Source: Eutypa lata
Lineage: Eukaryota > Ascomycota > Sordariomycetes > Xylariales > Diatrypaceae
Assembly: GCA_022661535.1 (NCBI GenBank)
Contig: JAKULF010000006.1
Location: 2,971,001-3,035,000, forward strand
Direction of reading: 5' to 3'
Length of the DNA stretch: 64,000 nucleotides
Under the pieces are notes generated by a model. That model had not been told where the DNA came from, searched no databases, and saw only the letters and a program-made list of their open reading frames with translations. This document shows positions 1 through 10,963 of the stretch, one piece after another. A program made the translations under genes and the position numbers. Positions within the stretch are counted from its first letter, which is position 1. Each line of letters opens with the position of its first letter.

Positions 1-3000
1 TTATTACGTATAATATACGCTTTAATAAAAGGTTCTTTTATAAAAAAAAAAAAAAAAAAAAAAGTAATTTTTATATTCGTTTTTACGAAATTCGTTTAAG
101 TTTTTATATATTTAAAAAATAAATAATAAAATTATTTATTTTTAATTTATTAAACGCATAAAATTATAAAAAAAACATATTTTATTTACTTTTAAATTAA
201 TTTTATAAAATTAAAAAAATTTAAATCTTTTAAAAAGTTAATTAAAAAGTTTAAATTTAAAAATAAAAAAGCTTATTTTAATAAAAAATTAAAAAGTAAT
301 AAAACTTTAAACTTTTAAAAAAAATTTAACTTTAAATAAAAATAAATAAATAACTTTAATAATAAACGAAAACTTTAATATTAACTTTTTATTATAAAGC
401 GCGAATTTAATAAAAAATAAATTTTTTTTAAAAAATATTAAAATAAATAAACTTTATAAAGTTAATAACGATTTAAATATTTAATAAATAATTAAAATAA
501 AAAGTTTTACTTTTAATAAAAAAAACATTAACGATATTATTATTATAATAAAAAATATTATAAATATTATAAAAAGATTTTTCGTTTATAATAAAAGTTA
601 CGAAAATTAACTTTAAATAATAAAAATAATTTAAACGATTATAAAAAATATTAAATAATGTTTACGTATAAATTATAAATTAATTATACGTTAAAATATT
701 AAATTTTAATTATTTTAAACGAAAATTAATTTAAACGAATTTTATTAAACGAAATAAAAAAATTATATAATAAATAACTTCGTTATAAAAAAAATAAATA
801 AAATACGTTAAATATATTTCGTTAATATTTACGAAAATATAATAACTTTCGAAATTATAAATAAATAAAAAAATTTACTTTTAAATTTTTTTATTTTAAA
901 AAACGTTTTAAAAAAAATAAAAATAAAATTAATTACTTTTTACGTTATAATCGTAATAACGATTTTTTAAAAACATATTATTTAATTTTTTATAATTTTA
1001 AATAAAAAGAAATTATATAAAAATAAATTATTTAAACTTTTTAAAATATAAAAAAATTTAATTAATTACTTTTTAAATAAAAACTTTAACGAAAACGTAT
1101 ATTTAAAAATAAAATTTATAATTAATAAAAATATATTTAAAAAAATAAATTATTTAAAAATAAAAAATCGTTTAATTTTATTAAAATAAATATTTAATTA
1201 TAAATTTAATAAAAATAATTACTTAAAACGTTATAAATTAAAACTTATAATACGAAATAATTTATAAAAAAAAAATTCATTTATAATAATTTACGTTATT
1301 ACGCTTATAATTAAAACTTTTAAAATTAATATAATTATAATAACGAAATTTAATTTAAAAATTAATTAATATAATATTAAAATAACGTTTATAATATAAT
1401 AAAAAACGAAAACGTATTTATAATTTATAAATGTTTAAAAAATTTTAAAAAATTAAAAACTTTATTAAAAATTAAAAAAGCATTTTATAATTTTAAAAAC
1501 TTATTATTATTATAATATAAAAAATTTAAATTAATTTTATTAAAAACGAAACTTATTTTATTAATAAAAAAGCCGTATTTATTTTATAACGAATAACGTA
1601 TAATTTTTTTTATATTTTTTATAAACGATATTTTAATTTTATATAATAAAAAATATAAAGTAAAAACTTAAAAGTTTAAAAAATATTTTAAATTAATTTA
1701 TAAATTAAAAAATTAAAACTTAATAAATTAATTTTTAAATATTAAAGTTATTAAAAATCGCAAAATATATAAAATTTATTTTTTTTATAATTTATATATA
1801 AAAAAAAATAACCGTTTATTTTAATTTAATTAATAATATTTAAAAAATAATAATATTTTTAAAATTAAATTTATTAAAAAAGAATTTTAATTAAACTTTA
1901 AAATAAAAAATTAAAAATTATTAAAAATAAATTAATTTAATATTATATATCGCAATTATAATAAAATTAAATATAACGTTCGTAACATTTAATTTATTAA
2001 AATTCTTTATAAATTTATTTTTAAAATATTTAAAAATAATAAATAAAATAATTAAATATTTATATATAATTAAATAATTAAATATTATTTATAAAAATAA
2101 ACTTAAAAAAGTATAAATATTATTAATAATAAAAAATACTTTTTTTACGAATAATAAAAAAATTAAATAATTTTTATAAAAATATTTAATATTTTTATTT
2201 AAAAAACTTATAACGTAAAAAATAACTTATTAAAATATAATTATTATATTTATTATAAAAATAAAAACATTTATTTTTAAATATATAATTAAAAAAATTA
2301 TTATTTTAAAACGTTTATTTCGAAACTTTTAATTCGAATTAAAAAATATATAAAAAATCTTTTATAATAATTAATAAATAATAAAATTAATTATTAAATA
2401 AATTAAAAAAATAAATATAAAGCTTTATTATATAAATATTTAAAATATATAATTTAAATAAAAGCAAAAAAAAAACCTTTTAAATTATTTATTTATTAAC
2501 GAATTAAATGCTTATTAATAAATTAATTAAAGCATTTAATAAATAAAAATTTAAATATTTTAAAGCGCTTTTTAATTTTTAAAATACGCGGTAAATTATT
2601 TCGAAAAATACGAAATAAAGCAAGTAATTTTAAATTTAATATAAAATACGTCGATTTAAATTTAAAAATTAAAAATTATTAAATATATAAACTCGTTAAA
2701 AAAAATAATAAAGATATTAAAAAGCCGAAGCTTTAAAAATAATAATAAAAACAAGCATTTAAATTAAAACTTTTAAGTATTAAAAATATTTAATTAATTA
2801 TATAAACTTATAAAACTTTTACGAAAATATAAATTATATTAACTTTATTATCGTTATTATTATTATTAATATTATTATTATTATTAAAATTATTATTATT
2901 ATTAACTTTTAAAAACGAAAAGTTAATTTCGTTTTATTCGAAATTATTTTTATTTTCGTTTTTATCGTTATTATTTTTTTTAATTTTTTTTTTCGCTTTC

Positions 3001-3534
3001 GTTTTCGTTAAATTTAAAAAAAAGTTAAAAATAACGATAAATTAAAATAATAACTTTTAAATAAGCGTTAATATATAAATATAATAAAGATAAATTAAAG
3101 TAATTTATTTAATTAAAACCAAAGCGATTAATTATTAAAAAAATAATAAATATATAAACGATATAATAAATATAATTAAAAAATTAAAAAAATTAATTAA
3201 ATATAAAGTTAATAATAAATAAAAAAATAAATTTATATTTATTAATAAAAATATTTAAACGAATAATTTTAATAATAATAATTATAATTTAAAATTTTTA
3301 AATATTAATTATTAAATTAATTAATAAACGTATTATAAACGTATTTTAAATATAAAATACATTACGTAATAAACGTTATTAAGCGCGGTTTATAATTAAA
3401 CGAACGTAATAAAAATAAAAGTAAAAATAAAAATAAAAGCGAAAAAAACGCAATAATATTAATATACGTAATATAAATACGCGTTATATTAATTATTTAA
3501 ACGACTTTAATAATATATAAAAAATAAAAAAGTA

Positions 3535-3571
<37 letters not shown>

Positions 3572-4150
3572 TTTATTTATTATAAATATATTAATTTATT
3601 ATTTTATAAACGTTACGATTTAAAAATATATATATAAAAGTTATAATAATATTAAAAAAAAATAATAATAATAAAGTAAATAATTTTTATAATTTAAATA
3701 TTTAAATAATAAGTTTTATTTTTATTTATTTATATTTAAAAAAAAGTATATATAATTTTTAATTAAATAAAATATAAAACTTAATATAAACTTTATATTT
3801 AAAAAAAATAATAAAAATATTATTATATTTATAATTAAATATAATTTTTTATATTTAAATAATTTTATTTTAAAAATATAATTATTTAAACTTTAATTAA
3901 AATATTATAAATTATAAAAGATATTTTAAAAGTAAAAAAATTTATTCGTTAAAATAAAAGAATTATAATGTATTAAATTAAAAATATTATAAAATACTTT
4001 AATTTAAAAAATATATTATAATTAAAGTTATTTATTAAGTTTTCGAAATAAAATAATTTTATATTCGATACTTTTATATTATATATAAATTTTTTTAATT
4101 ATTTATTTTAAGTTTTAAAGCATTTTAAATAATTATTATTATCCGTAATA
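1..4150. repeat. RIP-saturated AT-rich block
   Basis: Almost pure A and T, with no open frame of any length and an abrupt change to normal composition near 4150. CpA and its complement TpG are very scarce. The remaining C mostly sits in CpG or CpT, and TpA is abundant, which is the footprint of repeat-induced point mutation of a former transposon or other duplicated DNA. A (TTA)n tract lies at about 3535-3570. The original element cannot be identified, and the block continues past the left edge. No telomeric TTAGGG-type repeats are present. Confidence 0.85.
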
Positions 4151-5312
4151 ACTTATACCTTACTTTTAAATCAACTTGTACGTGATATCGCTTAAGGAGG
4201 CTGCTCGATACGAGGAGGGCATTCGACTTCGCGAGACACAGAGGCGACAATCGAGACGGCAAGCCCGTAACTTAAAGTCAAAGAGAACAAGAGGCGAGGA
4301 AAAAGAGACGGGCGATGGGACCTCGTCAGCAAACTTGACGATTCACTCGATTTGATGCTGCAGGAGAAAGCGCTGAGTCGCGAGGGCGACGCGTTAAAAT
4401 GCAGGTGTTAAATTGCATCCCAGCTTACGTCATCTCTCAGGCCTCTCTCCTTAAAGTGATGGTTGCGCCACTGCACCGCCGCAATTTGGCTGCAACTATT
4501 TAGTTAGAGGCAAGGGGCTGAAGGGGTAAATGCTTGCCTCAGTTCTCAAGCCGCCGTAGCTCTCTGTATGTATCTTTTATAACTACCACTATTTTTTGAC
4601 CAATCAGAGTGCAGGCTACGGCCTCCTAGTGCTAGAGGATTCACCGCACGGCGTTTGCTAAAGACATACCATGAAGCCCGAAGGCTGTAACTATACTATT
4701 GATAAGCGCTGCAAGGAAGACAGAATGTAGTGCAATTGATAGATCCAAGCTGATTTGAGTGTATTGATATACTCTTGACCTGTATTATATGAATCCGGGA
4801 TCGTTGGTACCATAGGGCATAAAGAGTGCATCTGAGTAAGATACTGCCAACGCCACAAGTACTACTAAATGAAGTTTAAGGCCAACAGAAGCACCTTGGT
4901 TCCAGCTTGGCATCATGACGGAGTCTACAGATGATGTGTTCACTTCAATACCGACAGAGAGTTCTACTGGAATGCAACACTCGACAAAATATAGGAAGTC
5001 CTATATTTACTTATTCCTACTGTAATTCCTGTACGGGAAGAGCTTGAAAGATGTTGACTCATCTCATAGATTAGATGTCAAGGCGAATCCAGGTCGTGAT
5101 CGCAGCGCTCGCGTGATATACTGGTTATTAGAATTTACCATGTTATCCACCATGTAAAACTATCTAAGCAGACGAGATTTCTTAAGGATTTACCAGTAAC
5201 TGATGGAAATCCGTATAAGTGAAGTGGAAGGGTGTTGTTATTAAGAATAATATATTGTGGAAACTAGTTGACCGGTGACTTTTGCACACTGACTATAATT
5301 ACTACTACCCCT
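4151..5312. other. Intergenic border region without a gene
   Basis: Normal-composition DNA between the AT block and the RTA1 pseudogene. I see no supported gene. It contains one copy of a small inverted-repeat element (4549-4625). Confidence 0.6.
4549..4625. repeat. MITE-like element, copy A
   Basis: About 77 bp starting AGCCGCCGTAGC and ending with a degraded complement, GGCTACGGCCT. The inner sequence (CTCTCTGTATG, then TATCTTTTA, then a TTTTTTGACCAA stretch) matches copy B at 22940-23029 almost base for base over its first half. Copy A has a more damaged right end. Confidence 0.6.
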
Positions 5313-6330
5313 TTAGTGTCCCAGTTTTTTCCATATGGCTGGATCAGGCTTCATGGTGATGAGCTTAAGACCATTCGTGCAAGGCTCCTCGCCGCGGAGC
5401 AGGGCGCCAATCTCACTCGGATGCTTCCAGTGCAAGTAGACCACAGCTACAAACAGGAGAAGAGAGTCAAAGATGTAAAAGAACACCTCCGTCCTCTGCA
5501 GATAACCGCCACTGCCCTTGATGAATTCAATTGCGCGGAAGAGGGAGCGGATCATGACAAAGAAACTGACGATGTATAGAGTATAGAGAGATAGTTCTGC
5601 CACCGTATTTCGGTCCGCTGTGCTTCCGTCGTAGGCATTAATCCCATCGATCGATGGAACATGGAGGCGACGACAACGAAGAAGGCAAACCAGACGAGCT
5701 GAAGGATGAGACTAGCAATGACCACACCGTTGCCGATTTTGTAAAGGACGGGAAGGGCGCGGGAACCCACCCATCAAGCCACCAGCTAGAAAGAAATTAG
5801 CAGTTGCGGGTACTCAGCTACATCTAGGTCCTTCTTACCTGCGCATTGCATGAAAAGACAGACAAGATCTCCCGTCACAAACGTCTTCGTAATGTGTCGA
5901 CTCTTGATCATGGCATGAGAATCACCATCGGTTAATTGTACGATTCGTCCCAGAATGACGTAGATTGAGGCTGAAAACAAGGCTGGGCTCAGGAGTATGA
6001 ACACGCTCTGAATGATGTATGGCATCATTCTCCAGCAGCCTGGCTCCTCCTTAGCTGACGAAACTCGAGCGGCGTATCCCATGAACTCGGCTGTGATCAC
6101 ATTCCACGTTAGCCCATCCTTTCTCTCGTCGTCTCAGCAACTTAGCACTTACTGAAACAACCCGCGACAAGCGCACCCAAGAACCAAGATTTTGTGCGAA
6201 ACATTTGCCAGAAATGTACCAATATTGTAGCGAGAAACAACAAGCAGAAAATTACTGCAGGTGCTACAGAGGGCACGTATCGGTAAAAACCGAATGCGGC
6301 ATTCTGCCAGTTCAGGTTGCAGATAGACAT
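5313..6330 (-). pseudogene. RTA1-family membrane protein, frameshifted
   Basis: Resembles the fungal RTA1 / lipid-translocating exporter family (seven-TM proteins linked to sterol or toxicant resistance). Exon 1 is 6330-6153, followed by a good intron (6152-6091, GTAAGT...CACAG). Exon 2 starts at 6090 and carries the family-like EFMGYAAR segment, a hydrophobic helix and the TGDLVCLFMQ segment. A second intron (GTAAGA...CTAG) is followed by GGLM. The frame then breaks twice: about 1 nt near 5765-5775, between GGLMGG and the ALPVLYKIGNG helix, and again near 5605-5615, between WQNYL and TLYIVSFF. The last TM region and the GYLQRTEVFFYIFD segment are intact in the third frame. Two independent indels argue for a dead gene, though assembly error at both sites is not excluded. 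Confidence 0.75.
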
Positions 6331-6699
6331 GTTATCGAGAGACTGACTATGTTACCCGTCCGGGGTTCAAACAGTGATAGAGTGAAGAGAGAGTAGGGAA
6401 ATGAATATGTCAAATAACATAGGTAAGTAGGTAAGAAATATTTCCTAAAGGCGTATGGCTACATATAGACGTTTCTAATATTAATAACTGATACCGAAAG
6501 AGACCGTGGATCTTCATCTGGTCTAGTTAACTGATATATATCGTATTAAGAATAAGTTGATTGGTTATATAATAGCTCCGTGCTGACAACCAATCGGAAA
6601 CTTGGCGATACGGCATAGCTAAACGATCCACTCCAAGGTACATAGGTAAGTACTTACAAAACCTCCCTAAGTCGTCAATACGCGTATATCGTATTTGGA

Positions 6700-7027
6700 T
6701 ATACTTTGTTTTGGTACGAAGAGACCTAGCTCCTACTATGGTTGCGGGATCAAACTCGCATCTCGCAGAATCGGTTATAACACCGTCTGCGGTACCATCG
6801 ATATCATCACACGCTTCCAAGGCAGCCTCGGTGATTGCATTGATCTCACAGGCCGGGGGGTAAGCGCCAACCTGATCCAAGACAAAAAGGGGCCACAAAT
6901 CTTGAATAGCAAACTCATTCCAGTTGATAGCCGGTGCACTGGCGGCTATGCCATCGTACGCATCTGGGTAACGCTGTGCGAGCTGGTAGCCTTGACGACC
7001 ACCCTGCGAACCCCAGTCCCCAACCAA
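6700..7027 (-). pseudogene. Tannase/feruloyl esterase family remnant
   Basis: A short minus-strand stretch encodes GSQGGRQGYQLAQRYPDAYDG, then ASAPAINWNEF and CEFDPATIVG. This matches the nucleophile-elbow region of the tannase and feruloyl esterase family, secreted hydrolases of plant phenolic esters, where the usual form is G-C-S-x-G-G-R-Q-G. A stop codon lies directly upstream in the same frame. Downstream the similarity ends and the frame drifts to non-family sequence. The enzyme is normally about 500 residues and only about 100 remain, so this is a gene fossil. Confidence 0.65.
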
Positions 7028-7845
7028 TCAAAACTGGCCTAGCACGGGCACCGCAAAGGTCCGATATGGTCGACCAATAACGTCGTAATCTATCCAGAAA
7101 AGGAGGCCAGAGACTACTGAATACGGTTGCTATGATGGTCGTGGGAATTCAATTCTCCATACCAAGTTCAATCATGGATGATCACAATCTTTTACTGCAA
7201 AAGTTAGTAGTTTCACTATAATGACTAGGTACGTATATTCCGGCAAGACGATGATTCTTGATAAGTGTCACCAGTATGGAAAGTCCTAGCGGCACCCATG
7301 GGGTCTACATATCGTAGGGTAAAGTTCTGATCGTACAGCCTCGACAGGTCAATGTGAATCAAGATCTATCCCTATACTTCAATGGCTAGCTAATCTTGGT
7401 CCATGAAGCAACCCCCCAAAGTCCTCTGTAGATCTGCCTCTTTGTGCATTGGATGCCGCATGAAATCATATTAACGGCAGGGCCATGTTGTAAGCTCTTT
7501 AAAGCTCCTTTCAACCCTTTAGCCCTTTCAGGAAACCATGCAACCACTTTGACAATACATCCTATTATCCTGGCTGCTGATAATATCTTCAATAATCACC
7601 GTGCAAGGAATTCTTTAAAAGGCAAAGGTCCCGCTAGCTTAACTACAAAATCCGGTACTACATGGGGGTAAGATCCTTGTAAATAGATACCCTCATTAAT
7701 ACACTTCCATTAGATCATACAAAAAAAAAGAGGTCTAGTTAAACGTGGGGTAAAGTCGGACATTGAAAACACTATCGAGCCTTTGAAATAAGATCCCTTA
7801 CCCTCCGCTTCTTTCCAAAGTGCACCTACTAATGTTCAAACCATC
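7028..7845. other. Intergenic, no supported gene
   Basis: Short overlapping open frames on both strands at about 7386-7671 show no recognisable domain. I see no gene here. Confidence 0.5.
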
Positions 7846-9884
7846 ATGTGCCTCTCTTCGTTCTGGTGGCTATATAGCAGCTTATTTTTGATTCTAGCCG
7901 CCTTCCAGAGTCTAAGGTAGCCCCTACAGCTGTTTTTCAGTACTGTATGATTATGAAAGGCTAACCCCCTTGTCCTAGGCCGACTTCCTTACCTATTGGG
8001 ATCGCGCTGTCAACCGAGCCAGACTCCACAACACACATGTCACGGCACCAAGTAGTCCACTTGGTGCCGTGACAACACAGCTTTAAGCAATTCGAGTTGT
8101 CACTCTCGTGGCCCATAGCCACTCTTGACTATGGGGTGGAGAAAGCGGGATACCCCTTCTTGGAAGTTGAAAGCGTCAGTGTGAAGGTCCAAATCGAAGT
8201 AAAGTACTCGGAAGAGTTCGCTGGGTTAAATGCCGATTTCTCAGACGGGCCATTGGTGTATGCCGCTGGCCTCTCAAATACCTACCGTGTGGAAACATTC
8301 GAAATCAGCCATCCAGGCCCGGTTGAGGCACATTTCTTTCAAGAAGGCCAAAGATGGCAATCCATAAGCCTTTTGATCACTGGACACGTTGTCTTTAAAT
8401 CAGTGGGCCTTGTGCCGTCAACACTAGACATTGGCGAAAGCCATCTCCCTGGATATTTCAATAGTAGTAATGCGGATTTCAACGATATATGGTGGTTTGG
8501 GGCTCGAGCCGCGGCGCTTTCTTGCCTTGAAGAAGCTAGTCAGCAAGCCATGTGGGAAGTTGACCAGGATGGATCCCTCGTGCGAGGAATGAGACCAGCA
8601 TTGAGCTCACAGGGCGCTTTTTACAAGACTACACGTTACAATTCAAGGCAAAGATCATCAGGGGTGGATTTGGGTGGTCAGTTGCCCAGCCCCTGGCATC
8701 CCCTGCCAACGGTATACAGCTATACCTGGTTGGGAATCAACCAGATAACACTATGTTCCTGAACGTCAACAGTACCCTTCTTCCACCAAATTCGATTGTC
8801 CTCGGGTACGGATTCTCAATTGTCAACGTCATCACTTTGACCTCATATTATCTCGGACTACCAAACTCTCGGGCTATTGGCATTTTGCGAATATATTCGT
8901 CTTAGCGGCAATGTCGATTTTGCAAATGCTACGTGGTCGCAGTGGCAGCTTCTGGCTAGCTGGATCCTGAACCAAACTAGCCCTATCACCGGGTTGCCCG
9001 CTTTGAATGGCGGGTTTCTAGGACCAGGCAATAGTAGTGCCGCTATTTCCTGCGCAACAGTACATGCACTCAACAAGATGGCAGACGTAGCCATCGAAGT
9101 ACTCGACAATGAGTCCGCAACTATATATCGTCCCGCGGCCGAGAAGATGGCTCGCAATATCAACGAACGCCTTTGGAACTCGGATCTCGGCGTCTATTCT
9201 CTTTCAGAGTCATCCCCAAGTGACTATTCCGTTAATGGCGTTGCCTTTTGCATTCTCTCTGGAGTAGCAAACGCAACCCAGGCAAAACATTCCCTTTCGG
9301 CCCTAGATGGTCTCAGACTTGGACCGGGCTACCGCGACAGCACACTTGATAATGCAAACTCCTCAGATACAAAGATTTCACCCAACACCAACGGCTTCCT
9401 GCTAGAAGCAATCGCGTCCCAGAATGCGAGCATAATGGCCAAATCGCTGGTAGAAAGCCTTTGGACACGGATGATAGCGCGCGATGAGACCACCACTGGC
9501 GCAAGTTGGGAATACGTGTCGCAGTCTAGTGACCCAGGCTTAGGACTCTTCACCAGCTTAGGTCACCCTTGGGGTAGTGCCCCTACCTATATTCTTCCGG
9601 AATATGTCACTGGTGTTCAGACAGCAGTCGGCCCTGAAGGGTTTGGATATAAGCAGTGGACGTTAAAGCCACAGCTCGGCCTCGACATGGGATTAGACGA
9701 AGCAAGCAGCGAAACCATGACTGTTTTTGGAAAGCCACTGAAGGTGAGTTAGAAAACCCTGGGGCAGTCTTTGAGCATCGTGGTCGATGCACCTATCGAG
9801 GCCAGTGGATTGGTCGAGTTGGGTGGAGAAAAAAGACTCTTGGCTGGATCCTCAAACTATCATCTTGACATTGAGGTGCGTTAA
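7846..9884 (+). pseudogene. GH78-like alpha-L-rhamnosidase, broken
   Basis: Starts with ATG 7846 and a signal-peptide-like hydrophobic segment (LYSSLFLILAAF), then an intron-like GTAGCC...CCTAG. A beta-rich N-terminal region follows (about 8097-8640), then a concanavalin-like piece (GGFGWSVAQPLASPANG) that is readable only after a frameshift near 8633-8645. The right half (8877-9750) encodes the (alpha/alpha)6 barrel end typical of fungal GH78-like six-hairpin glycosidases: SQWQLLASWILNQTSPITGLP, then GASWEY and SLGHPWGSAPTY. The last strand domain (SIVVDAPIEASGLVEL) is in another frame after 9752. Between about 8850 and 8880 the text jumps from the lectin-like part into the late barrel. The catalytic centre with its acidic residues is therefore missing. 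Internal deletion plus several frame changes mean it is not functional. Confidence 0.75.
8038..8074. repeat. Perfect 16-bp inverted repeat, 5-nt loop
   Basis: Arms 8038-8053 and 8059-8074 (left arm TGTCACGGCACCAAGT) are perfect reverse complements around AGTCC. They lie inside the early part of the broken GH78-like gene. The sequence is also readable as protein (VTAPSSPLGAVTTQ), so the palindrome may be coincidental to coding. Confidence 0.8.
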
Positions 9885-10293
9885 ATCAGCAACTTGTTTA
9901 TGAGTATTTTGGTGCGGTCCAATGAAACAGGCAACCGACGGACGTCCCGTATTGGAGAACCATGCCTCCTAAAGCTATCTCATTATAAGAATATAAAGGT
10001 TATCTCTGTTTAAATATACTCGGATCCGCTCATGTGCCTATCTAGGCTGTTGCCGCAACTAGATGTTATGATCTAACTCTTAGGGTGTTTTTGTACAAGT
10101 CCCGCCAGTCCTGTACTTGGGACCTACCAAAATCCAAAGCCTAAAAAATGCCTTGCATATTCCATCTCCGGGTTGTTACGACATGTATGTATATTATTCG
10201 GCAATCAATAAATTAGCCAGCCAGCCAGCCAGCCAGCCACCAAGCTAATCAGTCATAAGTAATAATAAGATGTCACTTTTCCAACAATTGGAA
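9885..10293. other. Intergenic with (CCAG)n microsatellite
   Basis: No gene is seen. A short CCAG tandem repeat runs from about 10215 to 10239, just upstream of the tRNA-like locus. Confidence 0.6.
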
Positions 10294-10491
10294 GCCAGGT
10301 TAGTGTAGTGGTAACACGTCTTCGCCCTCAAAAAAAACAAAAACAAAAACAACTGAAGGCCACGGGTTCGATACCCTGCGGATGTACCAATGTACACAGC
10401 AAAACATCCGGGTGTTCCTTCACACCCTGTGCGAATAATCCACCTCCACAGAATACGGCAAGAAATCCCAGGTTCGAATCCTGGACCAGGC
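10294..10491 (+). tRNA. tRNA-like locus, interrupted or composite
   Basis: GCCAGGT (10294-10300) pairs with ACCAGGC (10485-10491) at six of seven positions, as an acceptor stem would. An A box, TAGTGTAGTGG, fits at 10301-10311 with a D-arm GTGT/ACAC. There are two B boxes: GGTTCGATACC (10365-10375) and a perfect GGTTCGAATCC (10471-10481). The second sits in a perfect 5-bp T-arm, CCAGG/CCTGG. A possible anticodon stem TCTTC/GAAGG encloses an A-rich, CAAAAA-like intron (about 10328-10352), but it is linked to the first, mispaired T-arm. No anticodon can be assigned safely. It could be a tRNA with a very long intron, two fused tRNA pieces, or a tRNA pseudogene. Confidence 0.45.
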
Positions 10492-10516
10492 ATTATTTTT
10501 TCTTTCTTTTTTCTTC
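10492..10516 (+). terminator. Pol III-type T-run after tRNA-like locus
   Basis: ATTATTTTTTC followed by further T-rich tracts starts directly after the presumed 3' end at 10491, as expected for RNA polymerase III termination. Confidence 0.5.
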
Positions 10517-10963
10517 CCTTCTATTATTTTCAAGTCATTAGTACTGCCGCTGAAACAAAGCAAAGTTCTTCGGCTCAATAAAAATACATATATATAATTA
10601 CTTGAACTATTATTAAATAAAGCAGTAATAACTCCTGGGATGGATTTAATGAAGGCGTCTCGGGCCTTACTTGCGGACGGACTGAAGAGATTATCTTTAA
10701 TTCATTAGCTAACTAAGGGATTACAACGATATTCTTGTAAATGACACGGTGCAGGTGGGTATCATGATTGCATTTATATTCTATGCCCCTGTTCTTATCA
10801 CGGTCGTGTTTCCAAGGGAGACAAACCCTATTGGTCGACTGTGGTAATAATGTCACCGCATTAAGGAGGATATGCAGAACTCACAGGCAGTAGCATTGTT
10901 TCATCTCGTAAATGAATTATACTTGCAGGGTTTTCTGGAACAAAACTAACATAACAAGATGGC

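Noticed and set aside
1..200. Possible telomere end
   Set aside because: No TTAGGG or CCCTAA repeats are present.
1..4150. AT-only block as centromere or mitochondrial insertion
   Set aside because: CpA depletion, TpA excess and neighbouring gene decay fit RIP better. No mitochondrial coding or tRNA features were seen, but only a database search could exclude it.
10215..10239. (CCAG)n run as a CRISPR-like or functional array
   Set aside because: A plain microsatellite without spacers.
10379..10410. True circularly permuted tRNA
   Set aside because: The 7-bp complement is suggestive, but the downstream half lacks the D-loop GG and a credible anticodon arm. Kept only as an option in the findings.
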